Shown here: piece after piece, positions 34,757-49,780 of the stretch
How the letters are laid out: each line of letters opens with the position of its first letter
How positions within the stretch are numbered: position 1 is the first letter of the stretch
NCBI GenBank assembly: GCA_019925105.1
Contig: JAHGAU010000020.1
Coordinates: 434,001 to 498,000, forward strand
DNA from: Niebla homalea
Taxonomy: Eukaryota > Ascomycota > Lecanoromycetes > Lecanorales > Ramalinaceae
DNA length: 64,000 nt
Direction: 5' to 3'
The notes under the pieces: generated by a model
The model's database searches: none
Told to the model about the DNA's origin: nothing
Seen by the model: the letters and a program-made list of their open reading frames with translations, nothing else
Position numbers and translations under genes: made by a program

Positions 34757-34991
34757 TAAAAAATAAAAAACTTACGGATAAATATATAAAAGGATAAAAA
34801 CATTAAAAGGGTTAATTAAGGGTAGAATTGATTTATATATACTTAAAAAAGGGAAAGTATAACGGATTAAGATAATATAGTATCTATACCTTATTAACTT
34901 ATATAAGGGCTAAAGCCTATCTTCAATTGCTTCCCATTACTACCTGCTATTTCATTACTTTTATACTTTCATTGCTTCCTATCTTTTCTTA
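34757..34991 (+). repeat. X LTR (copy b), plus orientation
   Basis: A 235 bp reverse complement of the LTRs at 2852 and 24475, preceded by the polypurine run AAAAAGGGGAAGAACG (34741-34756). It includes TTATATAAGGGC, a TATA-like box (about 34901-34912). The final 70 bp (CTTCAATTGCTTCCC onwards) are lightly mutated. An open frame running from here into X(b) (34927-35115) is a chance product of the junction. Confidence 0.72.
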
Positions 34992-37900
34992 TTTTTATAA
35001 AAGGTTTATTGTTCTTTTTAACTTTATATCGTTTACTTTAATAAACCTTATATTTAAAATATTTTTTAAGTTAATCGCCCGTAATTTATATTGGTTAATT
35101 TTAACTCTTAATTAAAGTTTTTTTATATATTATTATAATTATAATCTTAATATACGCCCTTTTAAATAAATATATATTTAATTATCTATAGATTAAAGCC
35201 TTAATCGGTCTTTAGACCACTTAAATTCCACTAATTCCCTTAATTATATTACCGGTTTTATCCGCCGGATCGCCTCCTTAATAATAAGTTATTTTTGTTT
35301 TAAATTACATTTATATATATATATCGGTTCCTTTACTCCGCTTTTTCTTCCGTTTTTAAGGTAAAATAATTAATACGGTTTTATACCCTATAATTATTAT
35401 AATATAAAATAATTTTAAATATACTTTTTTATTTTAAAAATATAATTAAAGTTTTAATTACCCGTTGTTTAAAATAATTTTTATATTTATGTTAATAATA
35501 TACTTTATCCGTATTCTTAATATAAGATTTGTAATAAGTTTAATATTTAAACTTATAATTTTAAGAAAAATATTTTTTTAAATAATTTTCTTAATATATA
35601 ATTTTAATATTTAATTATATTTTTATTTATATATTATTTTTAATATTCTTTCTTTTTTTTTAGGAAATTTTTTAATTATAAATAATTATAAATTTTTATA
35701 ATTTTATTAATATACCGCTTATAATATAATAAATAAAAAATTAAAGGCTTAATATCCCTTTATTCATATTTATCGCCTTTAAATCTTTATTATATTTCTG
35801 CTTCCCTTCTTTTTAGTGTTTCATTTTTAACTATATTTATTTAAATAACCGTTTATTCTTTCCACCCCTTTTTTTTTTCAATTTTTCAATTGATATTCTC
35901 TTAAAGTCCTTAATATATTAAAATATAGAAGTAAATAAAATAAAAATATAAAGGAAACGGTATTATATTACCTATATATACTTTTTTTAAACCATATTAT
36001 TAAGAATTATAATTATTATTATTAGATTAAAGCGTTTTTTACCGGTGATTACCGGATTTAAATTCTTTTTATGATTTTTAACTTTAGCTTATCGGAAAGT
36101 TTAAAATATCTAATATACGGTATAAATACTTTAAAATAATTATTATAAAATAAGTTAAATATAAAAATTCCGTTTATCCTTTCTAATTTATATAAAGCTT
36201 TATACTTTCTTATAAAGCCCTTAATAATAAATAACCTAACTTAATAAGGCTTAAGTTTTCTAAGGTTTAAAGTAAAATTCTTTTATATAATTAATTACTT
36301 TTCCTTTAATAAATTTTAATTTTATATTCCTTTATCATAACGTTGTTTTTACCGGTTTTTTATTTTATTTATTTTCTTTTATAATTTCTTTTTAATATTT
36401 ATTTTATTTATTATAAATTTTTAAATAATTTTATATATTGTTTCTTTTAAAAATAATATTATTCTTTTTATAATACGTATTTCGACTCTTAGTTTAATTA
36501 GGTTCCGTTTATATATTATATTTAATTTAAACTTAAAAAGGATATTAATAAAAATATATCTTAAATATTTAATATATTTTAAGTTAATACTTAATATTAT
36601 TAATCTTCCCGTTTATATTTAATTATACTTTCATTAAGTTTACGTTTTTTTATCGTATTTTATTAAATTTAATTACTAATTTTTATTACATTTATTACTT
36701 TATATATTATATTTAATATTAAAATAAATTAAATATTATATAATTAAAAAAAGTTTTTTATTTTTTATTTATAAATACTTTCCTGATATCTATATATATC
36801 GTAACGGGTTTTAAATAATAATTTATATTTTTTTAACGTAATAATTACGTTTTTTATATTAATTAACTTAATATAAAATAATTATATAAATCGTAAGAAA
36901 TAATTTATTATATTAAATGTATAGCGGAGATTATTTTATATTCTTTTGAATAAATTAATAAAATTTATATTAAATAAATTAAAGGGAGCTTTTACCTTAA
37001 TTAAACTTAATAAAACCATATAATTTCCGTATATTTACTTTATATAAGTTAAATACTTTTATATATATTTAAGGATATCTTTTATTATATTTAATTATTA
37101 ATAATAATACCGTAATTTCTTTAATATAATTTTTAATAAGAAATATTCCGCGTTCTTATAAATTTCCTTAAGTATTTTTATTATTTCCTTTTTTATTAAA
37201 TATATTATTTAATACTTTCCGTATTAATAAAGTAATTTATTTTTAATTAAATTAAATTTATCATTTATAAATTATTTATTAAATTTAATTGATTGTATTA
37301 TATTTCTTTTTTTAATGTTATTTTTGTTTTAAAACATTTAATAATATTAATATATTAATTATTATTTTTATAATACAATAGTTTTTTAAGTTTTAATAAT
37401 TCCGTAGGTTTATAGTTAATCTATATACCTTTTATTTTATAATTATTATCCAATTTTATACTATATATCCGTATTAACTTATTATTAATTATCCTTTATA
37501 ATTAAAATTTTTTTATATTAATTTTTTTCCTTTTAATTATTATTTTCTCCGTTAACTTTTTTTAATATTTTAAGTTAATTAGCTTTTTAACTATAATATT
37601 ATAATTGATATATTATTATAAACGTTAATTCTATATTTCTTTAATTCCTTAAAAAGTTTTTTTAATATAATATAATATCCCCCTTATTATTCTTTTAAAA
37701 TTATATTATATTGTTTTTATTTTTTTATATTTTAAAAACTATTTTCATTATTATTTTATCAAGTATATAATCCGGATTATTAAATAATATTCTCAATAAG
37801 TTATTTATCAATTTATTAATCTTTTTTAATATATTTAATTTTAATATATAGCTTTTTTAACTTAACTATTTATTTTATAAAAATATTTTTATAATAATTT

Positions 37901-40900
37901 ACGTTTATAAACCTTATAAATAACTTATAATCTATATATATAATTAAAACTTCTTTTACGTTTAATATATAAAAAAACTTTTCCTTAAACGTAATAAAAA
38001 TTATTAATTTTTATTTATAGATATTAATTATAATTATATTTTATTTTATTTATTATATATAAATTATAAATAAATAAAACGGTATAACCGTTTTAAATTT
38101 AAGTAATATAATATTTAACTTTATATCTTAAAGTATTAATATATATATAAATTAGCGCTTTTAATTTTTATTTAAATAAAACTTTAATCTTTATTATTAT
38201 ATTTTATATAAATTAAAATAGTATATTTTTCAGTTCTTTTATTTTTATTCTATATTTCCGGTTAAACGGATAAATAAATATATTATTTTTATAAAGCCTT
38301 TAATTAATTTTCTTATAATATTAATAATATTTAAGAATCCTTTAACGTTTTTTACGTTTTATAATACGGATTAATTAAATATCTTTTGATACTTTTTAAA
38401 TGTAATTTATATAGGTTTTTTTATTTTATAATCCTTTTTTAATACTTTAATTTTTTTTATATTAATTTTTAATTTATTAAATAATAACTTTGACTTTAAT
38501 TATAGAATTTATAAAAAAAAAAGTGATTTCTTAAGAAAATTATTCTTTTTATATCCCGTATACTTTAAAGATATTATTAAAATAAAAAATTAAATTAATA
38601 AGGTTATATTCTTTTTTAAATGTAAAAAAGGATAACTTTAAGTTTAACTTAAAGATAACTTTTAATATAATATTTATAAATTTAATAAAAATAAATAAAA
38701 ATATATATATTCCTTAAGGTATTTTTATTAATTATAATTATTTAATACTTAATACGTTAAAAATAAAATATTATTAATTATCGGGATATACTTTTATTAC
38801 TTAATATTTATATTTTATATTTATTTAAAAGAAAGTTTTATATCATAAAATTCTTAATAAATTATATACTTTTTTTATTAACTTTATATAAAATATAAAC
38901 AATATTTTATATATAAAGTAATAATTAAATATAAACCGCGGTTTAATTTTTATTTTTTTTTATAAATGTAAGGAATACGTTATATAGACATATTTATTTA
39001 TTTATTTATATATATTTTTTATATATATTTAACTTAATTTTTTATTATACAATTATTTTAAGTTATTATTTTTTATTATTTAATAACCTTTTAATATTAA
39101 CTTTATACGGCTTAATCCTTAATCTTAATATTATTTTATATAAAAGTAAAGTTATTATTAATATCTTATATAATTTTTCTATATTTATATTTTTATACGT
39201 TTATAATATTTAAAGTATCTTAAATTATACTTAATTATTTAAAATAATATCGCTTAATATAATGTTTTCGTTTTTTATTTATATTTATAGTTTTTTATAT
39301 GACTTTAAAGTATTAATTTTTTTATTATTTTTTTATTTACTAAGAATATAATTTTTAATAATTTTACTTTAATATTTATTTTTTTATTTTATAATTTTAA
39401 AGTTAATTTATTAATTAATTTATATATATATCTTAAGTATACTTAAGGGGTACTATATTTATATTTTAATAATCCTTAATAAATCGTTAAGTTAGCGGGT
39501 TATTTAATTTTTAAAATTATATTTTTTATAATAAATAAATAATTCTTATTATCTTTATTTTTTATTTATTTTCTTTTATTTTTTACTTTACTTTAATATA
39601 TAGTTTTTTTTTTTTTTTTATTATAAGCTTTTTTTTAAGTTATCGGTTATTCCTTTAATATGTATAATTATTTATTTCTATTAATATAAATATTATTAAT
39701 TTAATTAATATTATTTCTTCTTTATATATTAAAAATTCTTTATACCGTTTAACTTTATTTTACGTAATTAATAATAATTTTAAATATTATATTATTTCTT
39801 TATTTATTTTATTAAATAATAAGCTTATAAATTTAATTATTTTTTACTTTTATTCAATAAATTATTATTAATATAAAATAAACCTTATTTCTGGTTTTAA
39901 ACCGTTATTTATATTATTTATAATATCTTCCCCGGCTTTTTTGTTATCTTTTTAATATTTTTAAGTTTCTTTATTATTTTTCAAATATTCTTATTACCGT
40001 TTTATCCCTTCTAATTCCTTTAAATCTTTACTTAATTAATTTTATTCAATTTTTATTTATTTTATTTATTTTTTCTTTTCTTATTATTTTAATTTACTTT
40101 CAGTTTTTTTTTGTTATTCCGATTATTTTTTATATATTTTTACTTCTTTTTATATATATAAGTATATTCATTTTCTTTTATGGTTTAATCGTTAAAATAT
40201 ATATTTTTAAAGCCGATTTTACTTTTTAAATTTTTTTCTTTTTCAAGTTTATAAATTTTTATTATTTTCTTTATCTATTAATTTATTTTTAAGCTTTATG
40301 TTTTATTTTTATATTTAACTAAGTTAATTTCAGTTTTTTCTTTTAATATCGTTATATTTTTATAACATAACTTTTTATATACCGGCTTTTAATGGATTTT
40401 ACTTAATAAATATATCTACGGCTTAAATAATTCAACGTTTTCTTTATAAATAATATCCTTAATCTTTAATATTTTTATTTAAATTTTAAAGTCGGTTGTA
40501 ATTAACTTTAATTATAAAAGTCCCAATAAAATATTATAGTTTAAGTTATTTTTCAATATTATAAATATTTATATCAATTTAATTATTTTTATAACTTAAA
40601 TATTAAATATAATAACAAATAATATATAATCCCCGTTTATTATTAATATATTTAAGTAATTAACCTTAAGTAACTGTAAAGGTTTTTCCTTTATTTATAA
40701 TTCCCTTATTATATTTAAGTTAATAATAATAATATTTAATCCTTAATTAATTTTCATTTTTTATAATTAATTTATTTATTTTAATTAATAAATAATTATT
40801 ATTTTTATAAAGTATATTTATTTATTTCTATTAAGTATAACTTTAAAATTTCGTTTTAAACCGGTAATTATAACGTTATTAATTTTAAGGTATTTATTTT

Positions 40901-41468
40901 AACTTATTTTTTCAGTACTTTTTCTATTATTCTTAAATATTTCTTTAATAATTATAATCTTTTTATAACGTATATAGTTAAAGTTTAATACGCTTTTTAT
41001 AAAGCGGCTTATTTTTTTAAAAAATATAATAAGAATTATATTAAATAAATTATAAAGAGTATAATATTATTTATTAATAAGATCCGTTAAATATCCGGGG
41101 CTTATTCCTTTAATAATCCGATAATTTATTAAAGTTTTTTCTTCTTCTCGATTTTCGTTTTTTTTTTGGCTTCCTCTTAATTTACTTATTAATATATATA
41201 AGCTTAACTTTTTCTTTTAAATTATCGTTTTTAGTTTATTATCGTCTTACGGCTATATTTATTATTATATTTACTTTATAATTAACGTCTTTATTAAAAA
41301 AGTATCCTTCTTTTATAGTAATAGCTTTATAACCGAAATCGTCGATTATTCCTTTATTATCGACCTTATTAAGGACTTTTTTTTTTATGTAATTAAAATA
41401 ATGCTTATTACGTTTATTAATATATTCGGTTATTTATTAAACGGTATAATTATAAATAGTAATAATAA
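34992..41468 (-). mobile_element. X(b): second copy of X, interrupted by D(a)
   Basis: It is collinear with X(a) from about 5965 to 8094 and from about 13880 to 17247, in the same orientation. Between 37109 and 38090 it has about 980 bp that X(a) lacks where LINE B1 is inserted. Conserved frames are on the minus strand, including KVDNKGIIDDFG near 41360. After the D(a) insertion it resumes at 55950. No recognisable polymerase was found. The mutation level is similar to X(a), but many individual sites differ, as expected if RIP acted on each copy separately. Confidence 0.7.
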
Positions 41469-41614
41469 TGTTATGTGCAGCATGCATGCATGGGGGCATT
41501 GATAGGTGTAGGACACCCTTTATACGTAGAGGACAGACATCCTTATGATGCTTTTATCCTTCAGGTAGAATTATTATTAAGATATTATTATACTTTTTGG
41601 TTTATATACCAATA
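41469..41614 (+). repeat. D(a) 5' LTR
   Basis: A 146 bp LTR; the first two thirds are nearly intact (GCATGCATGCATG repeat, GGTGTAGGACACCC palindrome), and the last third is RIP-mutated. Four copies of this LTR are in the window: 41469, 55804, 56128 and 58937. Confidence 0.9.
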
Positions 41615-44600
41615 AATAATAGCAATAGCTACTTATATTAATACTATATTAACGTATATCGTAAGATCCGTTAATATAAATTAAAGCATTAATTTATTAA
41701 CTATATCGGATATTTCCTTTATAATGGTATTAAAGGCATTAACTTTGTATCCTTTAGAATACCGCTTTTAATTCGTTTTTAAATACCTTTAAAGAAAAAT
41801 TAAGGATAACATTATAAAGAGTATATATATATTATAAGTTTCTTAAGTATTACCGGATCCTAGTATTATCACTTTAATATATTAATTGGACGCTTTGCTA
41901 AAATCTAATAACTTAATAACTATAATAATCCTATACTTAACTTTAGAAAGAATCACTTAAATAATTAAGAATAATTAGTAATTAAGTAACTTAAGAACTA
42001 TATTTACCGTAAATAAATTACTTTAATTAAAATCTTTTAAAGCTATAAAACCTATTATTTCTTTTAATTTAATTCCTAAAAACTGGATTTTAAACCCTTT
42101 AATACTTTAATATAATCTATTATACTTTAAAGACGCTTTATTATTATTATAATTATTATATAAATCGTTATCGACTTTAATAAAGTTAAGTAGGTTTAAA
42201 TTATATCGATATAATTAAAGTTCTTAGAAACTCAATACCGTAAAATTATTATTTCTATTAAATAGTTTTTTACCTTTATAGTAGTTATTAAATTTACCTT
42301 TTATATTAACGTTTATATTATAATGCTCCTTTCCGGCTTTAAGTATTAAACCGGAATCCGAGCTTAATAAATTTAATATATTAAAATTAAGTTTATTAAA
42401 TTTAAATTTATTATATTAAATAAAAGGTATTTTTACCAAAGAAGTAATTTTCATTTAATTTATTAATCCGCTTAATCAGTTAAAAATAATAAGTTTTATT
42501 AAAGAGTAAATAATATTGATTGATTGATTGATTTATACTACGGATCTAGCTAAGCTAATTCCGGCGTTCCTTAATACGCGGCCTTTTAGCCTTATTGGTA
42601 ACCGTAAAAACCTAATACTTATAATATTAAGGTAAAAACCGGCGTTTATTAAGCTTTTATCCTTTATCCCTTAAGGTAAAGGATATTAACGGCCGTTTAA
42701 AGAATAATAATTTATTTATATACTTTTTATATTTTAACTCCCCTATAAAAATTAACAATATTATAATTATATCCTTATAAAGGCTACCTTTAAACTCGTT
42801 ACTTTTCCGTTTTTTTATATATTTATATTACTTTAATTTTACGTAATATTTCTGAATATCCTTATTAATATTTACGTACTTAATATATATCCCTTTTACA
42901 TTATTATCGCCGTTAACTTTTTTAAAAACTTTTAATAAACGTTTATTATTATATTTTTACGGCTATAGAAAATATTTTCCGGTTTATATAATTAATATAA
43001 CCGGTTTCCGTTTCTCTTTTTTTTCCTTAACCGGTAATAAACCTTTTCCGTAAGGTTTTTAATAACCTTATTTATCTTTATAATAAGGTTAAATTATAAT
43101 AATAATCCGGTAAATATTATAAATTTAACGGCTACCTAGATATTTTACTTTATAGATAGTATTTAACGGTAATTATAAGTATTAATTTTTACGATAAGTC
43201 TTCATTTAATTTTTATAAATAAAAAATAAGAAATAAAGATATATATAACGTTTTATTTTCTTTATTTATATTTATATCCGGCGTTTATTTAATTTCCGGT
43301 ATATATAATAAATAGGAAATAAATTAAACCGTTTTTATCCGTTTAAAATTAAATCGTTAATATATTATTACCCTTTTTTATAATATTATAATAACGGAAA
43401 TACTTATTAATAATCTTTTTATTATTAAGAATTAAATAACGATAACCTTAAGGTATAAAGTCTTTATATTTCCGTTAATACTTAATTTACTTTATTATGG
43501 CTTATAAAGTAATCGCTATAGCCTTTACTTTTTAAATCTTTTTAATCTCAGTTTTTTTTACGTTTAACGGGAGTTTATACGCGTTTAAATTAACTTTTAA
43601 GATATTAATAAAATTAACTTTTTTTTTAATTTATTCCTACTTTATCTTAATAAAAGGGGGGATAAATATCTTTAATTTACTTCCTTTAACTTAAGGCTTA
43701 TTAAGATTTTAACGGATCCGCCCGTTTTTTATTATTATAATTAGGTATATATATTTCTTTAATTTTACTTAAGCGATTATTTAATTTAATAAGATTTTAA
43801 TTGGCGGTATAAAGACTTTAAACTTTAATATTAGGATAAAAATTACTTTATAAGTACTATTAATTACTTTTAAATACCGGTTCTGGACTTTTTATAATAT
43901 TTAAATAAGCTTTTTCTTATATCCCGGAGTACCCTTAAGTATATACTAGATGGCTATAGCGTATATTATAATTAACTTTATTATAACTTAATAAATAATC
44001 CGGGCTTTCTATAACGTAACTTTCTATATTAATATAACGAAATAAATAAAGTTTTTTTTTATAAAGTTATTTTCTTTTAAACTTTTCTTATATAATTCTT
44101 TTGATTGAGCTTTTTATTTACTTAAAAATTAAGGATTTTAATATTAATATCCGGCTTTATTATAATTTTACTTAAGTTTATTATAACTATTATATTATAT
44201 AATTTTAAGCTTTTAATTATATAAATAAGCTTATACTTATACGGTATAAATTAAACCTTATAAGTTCTTATTTATTAAAAATAGACTTTATAAGTTTATT
44301 TTAATTCTAAATAGTTTATATATATAAAGGTATTATAAGTTAAAAAGTAAACGTTATTAATAAAGTTTTTAATTTGGATTTTTTATTTTAACTTAATAAG
44401 CTTTTTAATTAATAAACCGTTAAAGAATAAGAATAATATAAAAAAAATAAGCGATTTTTAAGGAATCCTTATTATAATAGGTTTTATCGGGCTTATTTTT
44501 TATCCTAGGTTAATTAACGTAACTTAATTGCTTAAAAAATTTTTTATTTACTTAATTAAAAAGGGTAATATCCCTTTTTTCTTTAAGTTATATAATAATT

Positions 44601-47600
44601 TTTAATAAATTATTTTGTTAAAAGTACTTATAATATTAAAAGAAAAAAGACTTATAATATACCTTTTCCCGTAACCTTATATTATATATATATTATTAAT
44701 TAATCCTTTACAAGCTATTTTTATTAATTAATTTCTCTTTATTTTTATTTATTAATCGGGAAAAAGTCCGTAATTCTCTATATAGTTATTAAGGATCTTT
44801 ATTATTACCGTTTTTAAGGTTTTCCTTAATATATAAAAAAGTATAATAAATTTATAAAACTTTATTTTAAAATAATCCGGCTTAATAAGCTTCTTAAGGA
44901 TAATTATTTTTATTTCCTTAAACTTATATAAATAATAATTAACGTTAAAGTATACTTAAAAGAAATAAATAAAAACCTTTTTAAACGGTAATATTATTAT
45001 TAATAGGAATTTATTAAGGATTTTATTCGGTCCCGGAACTTTATCCTTCTTTAATTTATTAATCGCTTTAATTATTATATTTTATATTATTATTTTATTT
45101 ATTAATATAGGATTAAGGTATATAATATTATTAATATTATTTAAGTTAATTTTTAACGGAAAGGGGAAAAATGTTCTTTTAAGGGTTTTAATCTTACCGT
45201 TAAAGGTATTAATTAATATATTATTAAATTTCTTAAAAAACAGGAATTTAAGAATAAACTTTAATTTCTTATTTTAATCTTTATTATATTTTATTAACTT
45301 TTAAATATTATAAGGTAAAACCGTTAAGTTATATACCGTAAACCGAAAGTATATTTACTTAATTTTCTTAAAATCTTTTTTTTTTCTTTTTAAATAGCCC
45401 TTAATTAATTAAGTATTTTTTAATTTTTATATTTAAAAATTTATTTTATTAATTTTTTTATTTTTACGGTTACGGTTATATATCCTTTATTTTAATAAAT
45501 TTTAACTTTTTAAGAAAATTTTATTATTAAAATTATTTTATTAATTATTTTATTTAATACTTTTATTATTTACTTTATAAAAAGGTTAATCCGGTCTTTA
45601 TTATTTAATTAAGGGAGGTCTATAAATTATATTACCGTCTTTTCCGCTTTTATATAAATTTTTATTATTTTAACCGTTTTTTACGCTTTTTTTACCGGTA
45701 ATAATAAGGTCGTATTAATGGTTTAATTTAGGGTTATTTATATTAATATATAATTTAAATTATATTTTAAGTCCTTTTACGGTTTATACGTTATAATTAC
45801 GTTAATAACCTTTTCCGTATTAAAAATTAAATTAATTATCGTTTTAAATTTACGATTCTTTTATATAATAATTTTTTATAATATTAATAATAAAAAATTA
45901 GCTTAAGCGGTAATTATTAATAAATTATCTGATTTAATATAATTTATTATATACCCTTCTTCGTTTTATATATAGTAATATAAGTTAAAGTCTTTAAATA
46001 ATATATATTTATTTAAAATAATTAAAATATCTTTAAGTAATAATATTATAAATAGTTTTTCTTTATTAACCGGCGGCGGATTATATATATTATAAATATT
46101 AAAATCGCCCTTTAAGTCCTTTTTTTTTATAATACGGAATATATAAAGGTTTTTATTATAATAAATAATATCTTAATTATTTACGTTAAACAGTTTATTT
46201 ATAAAGAAATATATTTTGATTATTTTATCCTTTTTAAAGGTTAAGTAAAATTCCTTTTCCGGGTTAATAAATAAATATATATATAAATTATATAATAATT
46301 CTTATATTATTATAATATTAATATCTTTAATTTTTTTAAACTTAAATATTAATATTATTACTTTAATTTTTTTATTACGGATATTATATTATATTATTCT
46401 TAAAAACGTTAATATATTATATATTAACCTTTATAAAGGCTCTTTTATTTATATTTATTTAAGTTATAGACTTTTTATTAAAGTTAAATATTTTTTAACT
46501 TAATATTTTCTTAATTATTATTAAAAATATAAAACGGCTGGCTTTTAAGGTTAAGATTATAAAAAACTTCTTTTTCTTTATTTTATTTATTACCGTTATT
46601 TACCTTTTATTATTTAATTAATTAAGCTTATATTTTAAGATTATTTTTAATTAACCCGTTAAATTAATTTTATACATATTATATTATTGGATTTTTATAA
46701 TTATCCGGATTTTTTTACGTTTAATCTTTTTAACTTTTATTATATACTTAAAATCCTATATTAAGTATCTTTCTTTATTATATATAACGTATTTAAACGT
46801 ATTTTTTATAAGCCTTTTAATTATTAACTTTATATATTAATAAATATTATAACCTTTAACGTAAATTATATATTTTATAATATTAAAATATTTTATAATA
46901 ATATATTTATAATTTTAATATTTAAAATATTAATAAAAATCCACCGCTTTATTTTATAATTAAGTTATTTTAAAAGATCTTCTTTTAATAATCCTTTTAT
47001 TTAAAACGTTATTATATATTTTTATTAATATTATATTTAATATAATAATAAAGTATTTCTTTATACGTTTTAAAAAGTTAGGTTTCTTTATTACCGGAAG
47101 AAGTTTATAATTAATAATCTTAAGCCTTAAGTAAAGAATTATATTCTCTTTTTTTATATTTTTTAATATGGTTTTTTTTTAGTTTTTATAAAACGTAATA
47201 AGTATATTTTATTTATTATAATAATAAATAATTATTTTAAAATTTTAATTAATTTATACTTTCTTTTATTAACTTAAACCTTAAACTTCTTTAAGTTTTC
47301 TTTTATTTTTAATAATATCGTATTAAGGAAAATATTTTTATTTTATAATTTATATATTATAATAATTTATTCTATTAATAATTCTATTATTATTTTAAAA
47401 GCCTTTATTAATTATAACGGGTTTATTTCCGTAATTGCGTTTTTCTTTTTATTATTAAATAGGTAAACCGTTACTATTTTTATTTTCTTAATACGGCTGC
47501 TTTTTCTTCCGTTATCCCCTTATTCTTTACCGTAAACATCCTTTTTACCATTTTTATCGCTTAATTCTTTTTTACTTAAAAAATTACCGCCTTTATACTT

Positions 47601-49780
47601 TTACTTTATACTTTTAACCTTAAACCGTTATTTTTACTTTTTATTAATACTTTTATTTCCGCCCCTTAAAAGCCTTATAAGTATTCCGTTTTCTTTAACT
47701 TTACCCCTATTTTTATATAGAAGTCCCTTACGTTTTTTAATTTAATCTATAATACCGGTTAAGTTTTTAACGTAATATTTTTTTATTTTACCGTAAGGAA
47801 TCCTTTTAAGGTTTTTATTGTTTCCTTTACCGTTTTTTCGCCCTTATTTACCGGGCGATATACCGTCTCTGTTTTTTATTTTTTATTTTTTAAGGTCCTA
47901 TTTTCCTTATTAACTTTATTTCCCTTTTATATACCCTTAATAATACTTTTACCGCGGTTTTCCCGCCTTTTCCACTTACTTATACCCTTTATTATTAATG
48001 CTTTACCGGTTTTCTTACCCTTTTATTTACCTATTACCTCCGTATTATTATTATACGTTTTACGCGCTTTAATATACGTATTTTATTAACCTTAATTCCT
48101 TTATTTACTTTAAGTATTATCCGGTTTATTATTATTATATTACCCGTATACGTCGTTATTATTTCTGTTAATACAAATTATTTATTTATTTACCACCTTA
48201 TTCTTAACCATTATACCACTTTTACTTATCGCACTTAATATACTTCTCTCACTATTACTAGAGCTATATGTATACGCATCGTTTTGGACCTCTGGGGTCC
48301 CTTTGTTCGTCGCCATTTCTTCAAGTTTTTTCTGATTAAAAGGATCCGAATAAGAAAATAATATAATTACGGGATATAATTTAAGAATTAATTCCTATTC
48401 CTATATAAGGTTAATAATAAAATAATTTTAGTAATTATTTATTTTCTCCTTTTAATAACATAATATAATTAATAAAAGGCTTATAATTAAATCGATTAAT
48501 AAATTTTAATTCCGGTAACGTCGGATTTTTTGACCCTTTCTATAAAAATAAGTCCTCCGATATAACTCTTATAATTAAGTATTCCGGGAAATATATTTTT
48601 TTCCGGGATATATATATTTTTATTGATTAATTAAAAGATATTATTTAAATAATGGATATATAATTATTACGGAATAACCTATAATTATACTTAAGAAATA
48701 CCGTTTTAAAGTAATATACTATAAAGTTATTAAATACTGAGAAACGATTTATTAAATATAATAATAATTTAACTAAATAAACTTCTTAAATTATCGTTAA
48801 ATTTAAGTTATTTTAATAAGTTAGCTTAAATATTTTAATTATTAAAAAGTATATTATAAATAATACCTTTCGGAACCGGGAACCCCGTAAATATATATAG
48901 ACTATTTTGCGGATTATATGTACGTTGAATTTTAATAATATTTAAAATTAACTTACGCTTATTTACGGCGGGTTAAACTTAGAATTTTAATAGGATTTAC
49001 GATTATTAACTATAATTATTATTATTAATAATTACCTTAAACTGAAAATAAATTTAAATATAGTTAATAAGTTTACGTTATTATATTTTTATAGATATAT
49101 CCATAAAATCGTAGAACGGGTACGTTATTTTAAAATAATTAGAATTTTATAGAAAATTCAGAAGTTAATCTTTTTTTAATTATTAACGTTATCCTTTTAA
49201 GTATATAGATAAAATAAAGCTTATAATATATACCCTTAAAAAAGGATAACAATAATTACCTTTAATATTGTAAAAAAAAAATATTAACGTTAAACTAAAG
49301 AAAATCAAAATCCTTAAGAAAAAGTCTGATTTTAAATATTAAACGCACCGTATAAAATAAAGGGCCAATTAAGTTTCTATATTTAAGGATAAAAAAAAAA
49401 GGAGAATACGTTACCCGATAAAAAAGAATTAAAAGGATCTTAGGATAATAATAACCTTATTATAGAAGAGGTATATTTCGTATATTAATCCCTTGTATGT
49501 TATTAATATATTAAATATATATTAAAGTATTTATTATGAAATAAACTTTTTATTAATCTTAAATATAATTATTAAAAATCAGAAGGAGTAAATTTAGGTG
49601 CTTTTAAGGCCTTTTTACCGAATTAACGGATTTAATCCGTTAATAATTAATATACGTAAGCTTAATAAATTAATAATATATTACCTATAATTATTAGCTT
49701 TACCGTAATAAAAAATACGTACTTTATAAACTTTGCTTTTAGGGTATATTAATATATTATAGATAAAGTTTAATTTATCC
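41615..49780 (+). pseudogene. D(a) leader and Gag region, split by LINE B2
   Basis: The parts 41615-42516 and 48356-49780 are continuous in D(b) (56278-58720). They are RIP-saturated, with scattered charged segments and no recognisable capsid or knuckle motif. From its place between the 5' LTR and the protease-like segment this should contain Gag; that is inference only. Confidence 0.45.
42517..48355 (-). mobile_element. B2: Tad-like LINE, full length, RIP-degraded
   Basis: The second copy of the B LINE, with the TGATTGATTGATTGAT 3' end at the left and the ORF1 ATG at 48313-48315 (MATKGTPEV-like start on the minus strand). AAATAATAT repeats flank it (42508-42516 and 48356-48364), and the empty site is visible in D(b) near 57170-57180. 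RT motifs on the minus strand are at 44352-44366 (FINNV) and 44453-44475 (GFL-G region). The end sequence beyond the ATG differs from B1, as expected for variable 5' ends. Confidence 0.87.

Larger units (their letters stand above)
24732..34991 (+). mobile_element. Inverted X segment carrying its 3' LTR, split by element G
   Basis: Positions 24732-25913 and 33572-34991 are, read as one, the reverse complement of X(a) from about 5450 back to 2852, including the LTR. On the plus strand they therefore read internal sequence, polypurine run (34740-34756), then LTR (34757-34991). The left junction at 24731 joins it to LTR copy c in opposite orientation; the right junction at 34991 joins it to X(b) at the point equal to about 5965 of X(a). 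About 510 bp of X is missing at this joint. It could be an inversion, a second rearranged copy, or an integration of X into itself. Confidence 0.7.

Noticed and set aside
34927..35115. 62-codon open frame
   Set aside because: It spans the joint between an X LTR and X(b), so it cannot be an original gene.
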